Assembly (NCBI GenBank): GCA_963921935.1
Contig: OY998178.1
Location: forward strand, 49,840,951-49,904,950
Source of the DNA: Galeruca laticollis
Taxonomy: Eukaryota; Arthropoda; Insecta; Coleoptera; Chrysomelidae
Length of the DNA stretch: 64,000 bases
Direction of reading: 5' to 3'
Part shown: positions 21,321 through 33,169 of the stretch, in pieces
Position numbering within the stretch: the first letter of the stretch is position 1
How the letters are laid out: every line of letters starts with the position of its first letter
The notes under the pieces: model-generated
Told to the model about the DNA's origin: nothing
Database searches by the model: none
What the model saw: only the letters and a program-made list of their open reading frames with translations
Translations under genes and position numbers: made by a program

Positions 21321-23788
21321 CCTTCATAGGACTGGCCGGGGTCCGTTTATACCCCATGACGTATGTTTTTGCTGTATCTTTACAAACGCAAATTTTTTAC
21401 ATTGATCTTTCATCTAGCTGAAGTTTATGAATTATTTTGATAAAATATGATGTATTTAGTAGTTTTTATTGGCTGGTATAAACAGAGAATAGTTTTATAT
21501 TCCAGGGTTCTCTTCAGACCCCGGTCAGCCTTATACGTCCGATAAAATAATCCCGGTAACTGTTAGTAACATGGGGGATCCCATACATTTAACGTTTGTT
21601 TACTCACAGGGAATTTACCCATATAATTGTTAAATGTAAATTACCAGTTCAAATGGGGGATTCCCCGCACTGCGATATAATTTTTAGACTTGAATATTCG
21701 GGTTAGTTTCTTGTGATGTTGCGAGTAGGGTACATCGTTTTGAAAATGAGTCAGTTTTTATTTAGAAACAATCGCAAGGGGCTTATTGACGATGAGATGT
21801 TACGTATACTTGAAAGTGATGATCCAGAGTTTGATAGTGTTATCAATGAGGAAACATCGAGTGACTCAGAAGATGAAGACATTGTCACAGAAGTAGAAGC
21901 AGAAAATGATGTAATAGTTGTTGATCAAAGTATAGAGAAAACGAACCCAGAGGAACCAACAGTTAGTAACAGCCAGGGCAATCCAGTATATAAATCTAAA
22001 GATGAAACTGAGTGAACAAAAGTTAGACGTTCAAAAGCTAATATTCGGAGACATGCTCTCGGCCTTACAAATTACAGTTCTGACATCTCAAGTATAAAAG
22101 ACGCTTTCCTTCTTTTCCTATCTCCGGATATTCTGAACATAATAGTAACCGAAACAAACAGAAAGGCACAAACATATTATGATAAATGGAATATAGAAAA
22201 TCCGAATAAAATTAAAGTTTTTGTACCTGTTGATTCTACAGAGATTGAAGCTTATATAGTACTGTTGCTTATTCTTGGCGCACTTCACGGATCGAAAGAG
22301 GCTATCGATATGCTCTGGTGTCAAGATATTTCTTACTGTCGTCCTATAATTCCTGCTGCAATGTCAAGAGACAGATTCAAACAAATTACTTCATTTTTAC
22401 GCTTTGATAATTTTCAAACAAGACAAGAACGAAAATTAGTGGATAAGCTAGCTCCGATAAGAGATATATTCGATATTTTCACTTCTAATTTCAAAAAATC
22501 ACTTATTCCTGGCGACCATCTATGTGTAGATGAGCAGCCTGTACCATTTAGAGGTAAGGCACCATTCCGAGTCTATATGAAGAGTAAACCTGATAAGTAT
22601 GGAATCAAAATATGGGCTCTTGTGGACTGCACCACTTCTTATATTGCAAACATGCAAGTTTATTTGGGTAAGTTATTTGAAAAGCAATATAGGCAAACTT
22701 TATATTCCTATGTTCCTATTAATTTTTAGGAAAACAAGGTAACAAAGCGGAAAAGGGTCAAGGTCAAAGGGTTGTCCTAGATTTGACAGACCATTTGGAA
22801 GGCGGATTTGGAATAACGACCGATAACTTTTTTACAAGTTTAGAACTTGCTGACAAGTTGTGGAAAAAAAATATTACTTTATGTGGAACCCTGCGGAAAA
22901 ATAAAACATTTATTCCCAGGGAACTTCTACCGGCATCGTACAAGAAATAGTTTTCAAGTATGTTTGCTTTTAGTAATCAAAGAACGCTAGTATCCTATGT
23001 TCCAAAACAAAAACATGCTGTCATCTTACTTTCAAGTGAGCATACTGATAGTAAAGTAGCTGGAGAAGAACAGCACTATAAACCAGAAATTATTCTTCAT
23101 TACAACAAAACAAAAGGTGCTGTCGACACTTCAGATAAGTTGGCCAAAGATTATACAGTGCAGAGAAAGTCAAACCGCTGGCCAATGGCAATATTTTCGC
23201 ATCTTATAGATATCGAAGGAATACATGCTTATAAGTTGTGGTTACTGCAAAACCCGGATTGGCGAAAAAACAGTTTGGATAAACATAAAATGTATATTTT
23301 GGGACTAGGAAAAGAACTCATAAAGAAAAACGGTTTCCGGCGATATAATAATAAATACATTCAGACGAATAGAAAACGGCATATGACAGACGTTTTTCCC
23401 GAACTACTGGATGTAACAGAACATAGAGTTGAACAACAAAACATTACCAGGGGGCGCTGCCATATGTGTCAAAGAGAAAAAGACAGAAAATCCAGAAAAA
23501 TATGTATTAGGTGTAATAACTTTGTGTGCCTAGAACATTCAAAATCGGAGATAGTTTGTAAAAAATGTTAAAATGATATGTAGCTAGTAGTATTAGTGAT
23601 TAGGATATTTTGTATTTTTTCGTGAGGATTTTTGACTAATAAATGGTTAATAGTGAGACTTTAATGAAACTTCTTTTCTATATATTTAATTCAATGAAAA
23701 ATACAGCATTTCTGCAATTTTACGCATGGGGTCTTCTCGGACCCCAGTTAGTCCTTTTCGTAAAATTTTGATGTCCGTCCCATGAAGG
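21321..23788 (+). mobile_element. piggyBac-type transposon, copy B, nearly intact
   Basis: The element is flanked by TTAA at 21317-21320 and 23789-23792. The ends begin CCTTCATAGGAC on the left and CCTTCATGGGAC on the right (other strand). A GGGGTC-type motif (GGGGTCCG left, GGTCCGAGAAGACCCC right) follows inside both ends. The length is 2468 bp. It carries a transposase gene that is open apart from two nonsense codons, the best-preserved mobile gene in the first half of the window. Confidence 0.95.
21746..23571 (+). pseudogene. piggyBac transposase, copy B, two nonsense codons
   Basis: The ATG at 21746 (MSQFLFRN) starts an acidic N-terminus. The frame is open through the DDE domain except for a TGA at 22013-22015 and a TAG at 22948-22950. 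A 62-bp GT-AG intron at 22668-22729 joins YLG to KQGN in phase. The triad is visible as CVDEQPVPFRGKAPF, ITTDNFFTSLEL and KGAVDTSDK. The C-terminus is a Cys-rich finger: CHMCQREKDRKSRKIC, then CNNFVCLEH, then CKKC. The spliced length would be 587 codons, matching known piggyBac proteins. It cuts at TTAA and excises precisely (family knowledge). With so few lesions, this family moved recently. Confidence 0.9.
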
Positions 23789-23792
23789 TTAA

Positions 23793-23920
23793 TAAGAAAA
23801 TGGATATTCCTTACGATGATTTACATGTGTCAGAAATAATAAAACATGGTTTTCCGAGACGGGTATTTGTTCGGCCAAATTATTTTCACTCAATGAACAA
23901 TTTAACTTTTGTTTGCTACA
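23793..23920 (+). pseudogene. PIF/Harbinger-like transposase N-terminal stub
   Basis: Right after the piggyBac copy a plus-strand frame reads MDIPYDDLHVSEIIKHGFPR, then VFVRPNYFHSMNNLTF, and ends at a TAG near 23925. Harbinger transposases commonly begin with a similar RxNYFxxMxDLxF segment just upstream of the DDE domain. The DDE domain itself is absent. A stretch ending TTTATTTTCAG near 23960 may be an old splice acceptor. This is a short match and could be coincidental. Confidence 0.35.
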
Positions 23921-24249
23921 CTTAGAATTTGTGAAGATACTGTTTCGTTTATTTTCAGGTTGATAGAAGATCGTCAGGTGAGAATACCAAATATATAGTC
24001 CTATTATAATTATGTACTTAATACTTGCCACTTACCGTTACTAACTCTAAGATTCATCGACCTAAAACTCAATGCATACGGTACGCTTTTAGGTGTTGCC
24101 TCTGAGTCTTGCGGTGACGGGGGAAGGGGTCCGTTGTTCGTAGACTAAATAAAGTGTAAAAGGGCGCCAGGCAATTCAATACTGTGGTTAAGAATATTGC
24201 CTAAAGCAAGTTACAGAAGCAGCGATTATTCAATCAATAAGGTACTTCA

Positions 24250-24486
24250 TGTTCTGTCAGGTACTTTGGCTGATGGCAACCCTATAACGTCTGACGGATG
24301 GCGGACCTGAGCTAAGTGAGCTGGGGATCGGGAGATTGATGGATAACGTAACTAGAGACTGAGGGTTAGAGGTGAATATTAAGAACCGACTGTAAACTAG
24401 AGTAAGCAAGGGTTTTGAGATAAATAAAGTATCTGAATAATAGACAATCCCAAAAGTGTATTATTATCGAACCCGCAAACATAACA
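24250..24486 (+). repeat. 5' LTR of the 24-29 kb gypsy element
   Basis: 237 bp, begins TGTTCTGTCAGG and ends AACATAACA, the usual TG...CA. It contains GATAAATAAAGTATC near 24420, with an AATAAA that could be a polyadenylation signal. It matches 28650-28886 with about a dozen differences. Confidence 0.95.
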
Positions 24487-24593
24487 TGGTGGCAGCGCGG
24501 GTGTTTTAATGTGAGTAAACTTGTTGAGATCATACAAGAACGTGATACAGCGCATGCTAAAATCAAGAAGCCAAATCATTTCAATATCTATTA

Positions 24594-25430
24594 ACATGTC
24601 CACATCAGGGTCCGAAGCTTCCTCACAATTCGTAACAGCATCAACTGGAGAGCGCGGGCAAGTGCGTAATAACTTTAATATAATATCTCCTGTGAATGTT
24701 AGTCCACCTGATAAGCTCAATTTTTCTCTGCCAGCTGCATGGCCAGCATGGCGTAGAAGATTTGAAAGATATATGTCAGTGTCCGGACAAGTCCGAAAAA
24801 GAAAAAATAGATATTCTCTATATCATGGGCGAAGAAGCCGAGGAAGTTATGGTCCAATTTCAAACTGTTCCCGTTACATATGTCGAAGCCTTGTATAGTT
24901 TTGAAAGCTACTTTATTCCTAGAAGGAATGTTATTTCCGAAAGATTTAAATTTAGTTCTAGGTTTCAGAAACCTGGAGAATCTATAGACTCTTTTATCAC
25001 AAATTTGCATTCCTTGGAAGAGTATTGTGATTATAGCAATCTAAAAGAAGATCTGATCAGAGACAGAATAGTAGTAGGCATGGTTGATTTCAAAACCTCG
25101 GAAATACTCCAATTAAAAGATAAACTGACTTTGCTAGAGTGTGTTCTGCAAGCTAATCAAAACAAAGAGCTGCAAGGCAGTCAACGCTACATTGGAAAAG
25201 TGCAGGTTCTAAAGGACAAGGCTGCTGGTTCATCAAATCCACAATCAAACTCTTCTATCAAGTTGGACGAAAAAGCCAAATCTTCTCACTCTTCAAAATA
25301 TGTATTTTGTGGTTTACAAACAAATCATGTTCGAGAACAGTGCCCAGCTAACAAGTCTACCTGAAGAAAATGCCAGAAGAAAGGTCATTGGGCAGTTGTG
25401 TGCAGAAAAAATAAGGTGAGATCTATCCAT
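24594..25430 (+). pseudogene. gypsy gag
   Basis: Starts MSTSGSEASSQFVTAS at about 24594. A frame change near 24760 is needed to continue with a typical gag capsid region (YIMGEEAEEVMVQF, FIPRRNVISERFKF, KPGESIDSFITNLHSLEEYC). It ends in two zinc knuckles near 25300-25410 (YVFCGLQTNHVREQC, then CQKKGHWAVVC), separated by a TGA in the codon after NKST. Gag forms the particle that packages the RNA. The knuckles bind RNA. Confidence 0.8.
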
Positions 25431-25599
25431 TTAAATAATTTTGCAGAGTTGGAGGCCAAATATAACAGTGCAGATACAGATCTAGAGATAGATCTTTTGG
25501 AAACTGTAGATGACACCTTTCTGGGATCTATTACTATAGATCATAATCTAGAACATAATCTGGAGGTTAATCATATAGATTCCAGTGAGTGGGTAGCTC

Positions 25600-28500
25600 C
25601 AATTTTTGTATCAAAACAAAAATTTAAATTTTTTAGTAGACACAGGTGCAGACATTTCATGTATACCTAAGCATATAGTTAGTCCCAGTGTATGTAAACA
25701 AAGTTACTAATTTAATGGTCACTGGGCCGTCTGGGATTAAATTGATTGTGTTAGGGACTATTTCTGTTGTCTTAAAGTTTGCAAATCAAAGTTTTAGTAC
25801 AGATCTTTATGTAATTTATAAGCTTACTAAACCTATTTTAGGAAGAACCGGAATTCAGAAATTAAATAATTCGAATTTATTTTGTAATCAGATAGCTCCG
25901 GTAAAATTAAATGATTGTTTAAAAAATGAGATTATTAAAAAGTACCCTAAATTTTTTAATAGTGTAGGTAATTTTAAAAATGAAATGCAAATTAAGTTCA
26001 GTTCCACGAGTCGTTCCAATTCCCCTTTTAAAGCCATTGAAGGAGGAATTGGAACGTTTAAAAACTCTCAAGATAATTGAACCTGTTGAAGTCCCTACTG
26101 ATTGGGTGAGTCCAATCGTTGTAGTTCAAAAAAATTCAAAAATTCGCCTCTGTGTCGACTTTACACATTTAAATAAGGCAGTTTTACGGTTACACTATCC
26201 AATAGGTAAAGTAGAGACTATTTTATCACAAATTCAGGGCTCAAATTATTTTTCTAAATTAGACACTAACTCAGGTTTCTATCAAATTAAACTTAGCCAA
26301 GACTCCCAACTGTTAACCACTTTTATTACTTCATTTGGGAGATTCTATTTTAAAAGGTTGCCCTTTGGCATTACCTGTGCTCCGAAATATCTTTCCATGT
26401 TACTCAATAAAATATTATCTGGTTTAGAAGGTGTGATAAGCCATATTGATGACATATTAGTCCATGCTCCTACTATTAAAGAACATAATAAAATTCTGTT
26501 TGAAGTGCTAAGGCGTATTGAACAAGAAGGCATTACATTGAACAAAGAAAAATGCGTTTTTGCTACTCAATCTCTCACGTTTTTAGGTCACACTATTTCT
26601 AATACTGGAATTTCTGTTGATCCAGATAGAATAAAAGCGATAGTTCAATTTCCGGAGCAGAAAAACGAAATAGAAATTTTGCAATATCTTGGTATGTTAA
26701 ATTTTTCAAGTCGCTTCATACCCAACCGTTCTCACTTACTTGAGCCCTTAACTTCACTGTTAAAAAAAAGTAGATTTTAGTTATGGAATCTCTCAAAGGG
26801 AGGCTTTTGAAAATTCAGAATCAATACTATTAAAGTGTCCTACTTTAGCATACTTTGATCCCACAAAACAAATCTCTATTCAGGCAGATAGTTCATCCTA
26901 TGGACTAGGGACCTGTCTACTTCAGACTTCAAAGGACGGAAACACTGAAGTAGTGGCATATGCTTCTCGTTTACTTTCAAATACAGAAAAGAGATATGCT
27001 GAAATAGAGCGTGAAGCCTTGGCTTTAACCTGATCAGCTGAAAAATTTTCTGAATACATTTCTGGAATACTCATTTGAATGCAAACTGATCATAAGCCTC
27101 TAGTTCAGGTTTCACAGACAAAACCTATTGATGAATTAACCCCAAGATTTTTAGAATCCGTTTAATGAGGTATGAATATAAAATCTATTATTTTCCAGGA
27201 AAGGAGCTCGTGATAGCCGATGCTTCATCGCGGAATTTTTCATCGGATACTGAGTTACCAATTCAAGATGAATTGCAATGGGAAACAGAGGCTCATGTTA
27301 GACTTAAAGTCCGGTCGGTTGAGATAAAATCTTATTTTCTAGACGAAATTAAAGCTGAACAGGAAAAAGACCCTATTACAGTTCAAATTAAAAAATGTAC
27401 TGAGACAGGTTGGCTGAATAAAAGTAATTTGGGTAATGATTTATCACCTTATTATCAGTATAGATTTGATTTTTCATTTTCTAAAGGGTTCTTATTGCGA
27501 AATTCTCGTATTTTTATCCCGGATTCACCTTAATTAGAATGTTTGAAATTTATTCACGATGGACAAAGAGGAAACATGTCCATGTGGTGGTTAGGTCTTT
27601 CTACTCAAATAGAAAATTTGGTTAGAAATTGTCCTCAATGTGTGGAAAATAGCATTAATTTTAAAGAACCCATGATTGGAGAAAGTTTTCCTGACCGTGC
27701 TTGGCAGAAAATTGCGTTAGATTTGTTTAAGAGTAATAATATTTAGAACCTTATTGTTACAGACTACTATTCTAGATTTTTTTAAATATTTAAGCCTACA
27801 AAAATGACCGAATTAGTTATCATAAACAAATTAAAACAGTTATTTTCTAGATATGGAATTCCCGAAATTGTTAGATCAGACAATGGTCCGCAATTTCAGT
27901 CTAAATTTAAAAAGTTTTCCTGTGAATATGATTTCAAACACATAACGAGTAGTCCTTACTTTGCACAGGCTGATTTCTGTGTTGAGGCAACTATTAAAAT
28001 TGCAAAAAATCTTTTAAAAAAAATGATGACCTTTATAAAGCCTTGTTGGCTTATCGAACGACACCCTTAGAATGCGGTTTTTCCCCAAGTGAGTTGATAT
28101 CTGGGAGAAAGGTGCTCTTTTTTATGCCATTGTTGCCAAGCCAACTCAACAATCCCGTCGACAAGCAATTTTTGATCAATAGGGAAAGTGAGGTAAAAGT
28201 AAAGTCCATCAAACAATTTAATAACAGACACCGGTCCAGAAAATTATTTGACCTAGAGGTAGGAGAATTTATCGAAGAAACAGGTGAAACCTGATACCAG
28301 CACCTTATTATACTCAGCAACAGTTTACCCCGGCATATACTTCACCCGACAATTACCAACCTCCAAATTCTAATAATAATAGTTCAAATTTAACAGAAAC
28401 ATATAAAGAGTGTAAACGGAATGATATTTCTAGTACGCCTGAAGGTGAATCTCTTGATGTTTCTGGATCTAGTTTCACTTTCCGTAATAATATTGTTTCC

Positions 28501-28630
28501 CCTAAAATGAATGTTTACTTGAATGACACTGTTTCCCCTAAACCGTCTATAGAAAACTCAAATGTTAGACCTAGACGTGAAATTGAAAAACCTAGGTATT
28601 CAGATGATTATGAATATTTGTTAACTTAAT
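25600..28630 (+). pseudogene. gypsy pol (protease, RT, RNase H, integrase)
   Basis: Protease site LVDTGADISCIP near 25632. RT at 25980-26780 in one long open frame, with DFTHLNKAV, LDTNSGFYQI, LPFGITCAP and the catalytic box HIDDILVHA. RNase H near 26870-27100 (IQADSSSYGLGTCL, EREALALT) has stops. The integrase zinc region at about 27540-27640 includes CPQCVEN, and the catalytic core shows IALDLF, RSDNGPQF and, near 27990, the expected glutamate in CVEATIKIAKN. Stops at about 26778, 27031, 27078 and 27744 and frame changes break the chain. The RT segment is the best conserved. Confidence 0.85.
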
Positions 28631-28649
28631 TAGGTCTAAGAAAGGGAGA

Positions 28650-28886
28650 TGTTCTGTCAGGTACTTTGGCTGACGGCAACCCTGTAACGTCTGACGGATG
28701 GCGGACCTGAGTTAAGTGAGCTGGGGATCGAGAGATTGACAGATAACGTAACTAGAGACTGACGGTTAGAGGTGAATATTAAGAACCGACTGTGAAATAG
28801 AGTAAGCAAGGGTTTTGAGATAAATAAAGTATCTGAATAATAGACAATTCCGAAAGTGTATTATTATCGAGCCCGCAAACATAACA
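28650..28886 (+). repeat. 3' LTR of the 24-29 kb gypsy element
   Basis: 237 bp, the same length as the left copy, preceded by the polypurine tract AAGAAAGGGAGA and followed by the target duplication CTTCA at 28887-28891. Substitutions relative to the left LTR are scattered, as expected for neutral divergence after insertion. Confidence 0.95.
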
Positions 28887-29044
28887 CTTCAGATTACAGA
28901 AAAAAGTTCGCGGATAAACACAATAAGAAAACGAAGACTATAAATAGCACTAACGTGAATCGAACTCCATACATCAAAAACCGAAATCATAACGCTCAAG
29001 TAAATCATACATGTTGCACAAAGATTAACAAACATAGTTAGATT

Positions 29045-31600
29045 TAATCCATACTCGAATGATTAATCGGCAAAGGACAAATTTTGGTTATGGGTCTGGT
29101 AATGATTGAGTCAGATGATCTGACTTTTACAGATCTCACCTTGTTATCTGAACCAAAGAAAATTTCCAATATCATAGCACGCGGTCACTTAAGTGGTGGA
29201 ATATTATCTTTCTTAAGAAGAACTATTTCATTAATTTGTAAGTTTTTACAAGGATATAACCATTTTGGTCAGTTTTGGAACCTGTTCAAATACTCCACAA
29301 GCCATCTTTTCCAAAAAATTTGCAGGATTTTGACAAACTTTTACCAAAATGGAATTCCATTTTCTGGTATGTCAGTTAGATTGACTTCAGGATAACCAGT
29401 CATACTGGTACCTATGAGAAAGTGACTTGGAGTGGAACAGTTCATGTCTAACGGATCATTACACAAAGGACAGAGAGGCCTGGAATTTAAGACTGCCTCA
29501 ATTTGGACAAGACTAGTGCTTATTTCTTCATATGTTAACGTAGAATCACCAATAACCCGTCGAAGATGTGCCTTTGAGCTTTTTATAGCTGCCTCCGATA
29601 ATCTTCCCCAATGAGGGCTATGCAGAGGTATGAATTTCCACTGAATGTGGGTTGAAACAGCAAAGGAAGCAATGTGTTTATCAATATCGGGCTTTTGAAC
29701 AAAAACTATGTAAATCCTTTAAATGGTTGCTGGCCCCAATAAAATTAGTTGCTTGGTCACTTTATATCACACTGCTATTGCCTCTTCTACCAATAAACCG
29801 TTCCAAGTGTGAGAAGAAATGCCTCGTCCGACGAGGCAGAATCTAATTCAATGTGTACGGCTTTTGTAGCCATGCACACAAATACAGCACTTTGTTGTTG
29901 GGGCTGTTTTCAATCGGAAAGGTTTAATTAAGTAGGGAGCTCCGAAATCGTTTCCTACCTTTTCGAAAGGTCGTGACTGATAAACTCTTTCTCGTGGAAG
30001 TCTAGCCATTATCTGCTGTACATATTTGGCATTAGACCTGTGACATATTATGCAACTGTGTATCACTCTTTGGACTTGCTGTAAACCATCAAGAGGCCAA
30101 TATTTGAATGGAAAATTTTACAAAACTATGTGAACTCCAGCATGACCAAGTCTTATGTGTGTGGTCATGTAGAAGCATTATAGTTACCGTATGATTCTTG
30201 AATGGAAGCAAAACTGGATGTTCCTGAGAATCAGGAATAGGTGCATTTTGCAATCTTCCTCCTTCTCATTTAATATTGGATTTAACCGAAGAATGTTGTG
30301 TTGGAAAATGTCTACTATCTTTTTAGTAAAATAAGCTGATAGCACCATGGCATATAACTCTAGTCTTGTAAGACTTGTGGTTTTAATTGGGGCTACTCTT
30401 GACTTCGAAATAACAAGGTTGTTAGAAATAGTGTTATCTGAATATACAACATGGGAATATATTGATGCAGCCTTGATACTGCTGTCTACAAATTCATGAA
30501 GGTAGACTAGAACAATTTGTTTATCTAGAAACAACGAACGTGGAATTTTTAACTTCTGTGAATCAGGTAATGTGTTTATAAAGTTACACCCGTCAGCAAG
30601 AAGTTCACTTTCAATAGGATCATTCATTGAATGATTTGCTAACCACAATCTCTGAATGAATAGTGTTCCAGTCACAATTACTGGACCTATAAAGCCTAGC
30701 CGATCGACCGTTTGAGCAATTATGGAAAGCGCTTTACGCTTTGTCATAATCTCAGTAGGAAAGGAATAAGGACTAGAAATCATATAATTATCTGTTACAT
30801 TATTCCAGGAGAGTCCCAGAACATTATTGGAAACATTTTCTATTTAAATGTTATGGTTTGTAGTATCTTCATTTTGGACAATGAGTTTTTCTAAACTTAG
30901 ACCAATTTGAGTTCCATTCATGAAGTTGAAACCCCGCAAAATTAAGAAGTGAATTCACCTGATCGTATGACGTCTCTAGCTCGGCAATAGTCTCAACAGC
31001 ATATATAATATCATCATCATAAGTTTAATGCAACAGTGCATCATATGCAGCGGGAAACATTTTGTCTGATGTACGTGCCAATTCCGTAGGAGATCGAGTT
31101 GCTAGGAAGGGTACACAGTTTGTACCATAAGTAACTGTTTCCAACTCAATGCACTGAAGGTGATCTGCAGGGGATTGCCACCAAATAATATTCTGAAGAC
31201 GATTTTGCTCAGGACTGTTTAATACTTGCCTGTATATCTTTTGAATGTCAGGAGTAATCGCATAACGGTATTGTCTAAATCTACATAAAACATCATATAA
31301 ATCAGGTTGGACCTGGTAATATTTAGTGAAATGTCATTAAGGGACACACCCGAAGAACTTTTACTTGACGCATCAAAAACAACTCTAAGTTTTGTGGTTT
31401 GATGATCATCTCTGAGTACACAATGATAAGAAAATATGTAGTCCGAATTTTGAGTACATCCGGAAAAAGAATATATTTTGCATGACGAAGGACTATATAT
31501 TCATCTATAAAAGATTTATTATTTTGGAACATGTGAGGATTTATATATAGTCTTTTTTCTTCTAAAGACATAAACTTTTCCAAAATATATTTAAAATCTT
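29045..31600 (-). pseudogene. BEL/Pao retrotransposon pol remnant
   Basis: Minus strand, from 31600 down. The RT N-terminus (LEEKRLYINPHMF, FIDEYIVLRH) is followed by RYAITPDIQKIYRQV and YGTNCVPFLATRSP near 31100-31300, then an active-site region read as YDDDIIYAVE near 31005. At 30184-30783 lies the segment typical of BEL/Pao (LSIIAQTVDRLGFIGPVIV, KSRVAPIKTTSLTRLELYAM). The integrase has CIICHRSNAKYVQQIMARLP (30060) and VGNDFGAPYL; its C-terminal part at 29050-29600 includes SRPLCPLCNDPLDM and the final PITKICPLPINHS before a stop near 29045. Many stops and shifts are present. No gag, protease or LTRs could be shown. Confidence 0.8.
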
Positions 31601-31619
31601 GAATTTCAAATTTTCACAA

Positions 31620-33160
31620 TAAAATACAAACTCATTATCCACGAATTGATTATGGTTAACAATGAAGAAAGTTCATGTTGCTGATACAGCAGACTAACGA
31701 ACTCCTTGAAATAAAACAATAATATTCAACAATTTAGCTTATAGAGATAAATTTACATTCCATTATTGAGTTCTAGGTCTTTTGAGAAACTTACTTTCCA
31801 TTTTGTATTTAATAATTCACCGAATAAATAAATTAATTGAATTACAATCACGCCCAAACCAAACAACAAACTAGAAACAAATGCTATAAACAAATAATGA
31901 CAGTAATGGAATATGCAGTCGAAAAATTGAGACCAATCAAATAAATTGAACTAAAAATTTCTTTCGAGAATGTGAATTGATAACAAACTGTATGGCTACT
32001 TAGCTAAGCAGACCTAAAGTTGACAAGGTGCAAGGGTTGTATTTTGAAGGGAACCTTTAATTTTAAGCTCTACTTGGTTAAGTACACTTAAACAGTGAGT
32101 CGGTGCAAATGGTCATGAATATATCTGTTCATTCAGAGAGTCTTTTGTTTCCTTTTTTGTCTTCTACCAACACAAAATACTAACACTAATAATTTTCTTG
32201 AACCAATTAATCCTACGTCTTACTGAAGCGAGAGTCGGGACAAGAAATAGTTAAAAGCGTTGGTATGAACAATAATCGTTATAAAAGAAAAAAATTTAAG
32301 TCCTAAATTCTGACTCTGGCTGTCCGTCCGTTTAAGGTTAAAAGGATGAACGGTAAGTCCAAGAACTTTGGTATTAATGGATTCGTAGTAAGCATATTCA
32401 GTTTTCATGCAGAGTAATTTCTTAAACTGAATTCACAATTTATAGTTCATTTACGATAAAAAGACGATGATGTTGCAAAACAAAATATTGTGATGTTGCC
32501 AAGCTGTAGTTTTTTCCTTTACTTAACGAAAACTAGAGAAGTCAATCTGATGTTAAATTGACAGTTCTTCTTTTTCATTGTTCCGTGCCCCGTAGGGCGT
32601 AAGTCAAAAATATTTATTTAGAAATAAAAGTATTTTATGATAGGCTTGATTGATTTAATATAAATATTTATTCATGAAAAACTATGGATAAGATACAAGA
32701 AACGGTAACCAATCATTCTATATTTGAATAAACATTTAATTATATTACATTGGAGAGGGTTAAATGACGAACTGTAGGTTCTTATACCTTATTCTATGCT
32801 CTATAGAACCATCTTCATGAGCACTGCAAGGGTTTATGCTAAAAGGAATCAATACAAGCTGTAATCATCTTCATGCAAATTTAAATATTGTTTCTTCATA
32901 CAATATCTATTATAATGAAAATAGAATGGAAAAGAAAAATATAGATACACAAAATAAAATTTTGTTACAAGATATAAAAATAAAAAATCTCTCATCTTAT
33001 CAGTATTATTTATGTAGAGATAATGTGGTCGTAGTTTTAATTTGTGTATTATAAATAAAATAACCGTACCTAATTAATTTATTAATAGTTATCAGTGATT
33101 TTGAAAAGGTGGAAATAAAGCAAATTGGATGAAAATATACAAAAAATAAAACACAAGATT
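31620..33160. other. Unassigned AT-rich sequence
   Basis: No gene family is recognised. It may include 5' parts of the BEL/Pao copy or its LTR, but I could not find a matching repeat on the other side of the pol remnant. Short open frames here have no distinctive features. Confidence 0.4.
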
Positions 33161-33169
33161 TCCACTACA

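Larger units (their letters stand above)
19840..24000. mobile_element. PIF/Harbinger-like remnant, interrupted by piggyBac copy B
   Basis: Two coding remnants typical of PIF/Harbinger elements occur on opposite strands: a Myb/SANT-like protein on the minus strand (about 20545-20985) and the start of a transposase on the plus strand (about 23793-23920). Between them is the piggyBac insertion at 21321-23788. Non-coding flanks share sequence such as TATTCACAC-G-GACGCT near 19885 and 21220, and GCGTTATT or CGTTATT motifs repeated on both sides, which may be subterminal repeats. No clean terminal repeat or 3-bp target duplication was found, so the assignment rests on the protein pieces. Confidence 0.4.
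24250..28886 (+). mobile_element. Ty3/gypsy LTR retrotransposon, full length, inactivated
   Basis: A complete provirus-like structure: 237-bp LTRs at both ends, target duplication CTTCA at 24245-24249 and 28887-28891, a candidate primer-binding site TGGTGGCAGCGCGG directly after the left LTR, and a polypurine tract AAGAAAGGGAGA just before the right LTR. Gag and pol lie between in the usual order protease, RT, RNase H, integrase. No envelope-like gene is seen. The two LTRs differ at about a dozen positions by eye (about 95% identity), so the insertion is moderately old. Frameshifts and stops in gag and pol agree with that. Confidence 0.92.

Noticed and set aside
24487..24500. Specific tRNA assignment for the primer-binding site TGGTGGCAGCGCGG
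   Set aside because: The position right after the LTR is correct, but I cannot match it to one tRNA 3' end with confidence.
25980..26780. Gypsy RT frame as an intact, domesticated gene
   Set aside because: It is open for 266 codons, but upstream protease and downstream RNase H and integrase are broken, and it lies between diverged LTRs. Ordinary decay explains it.
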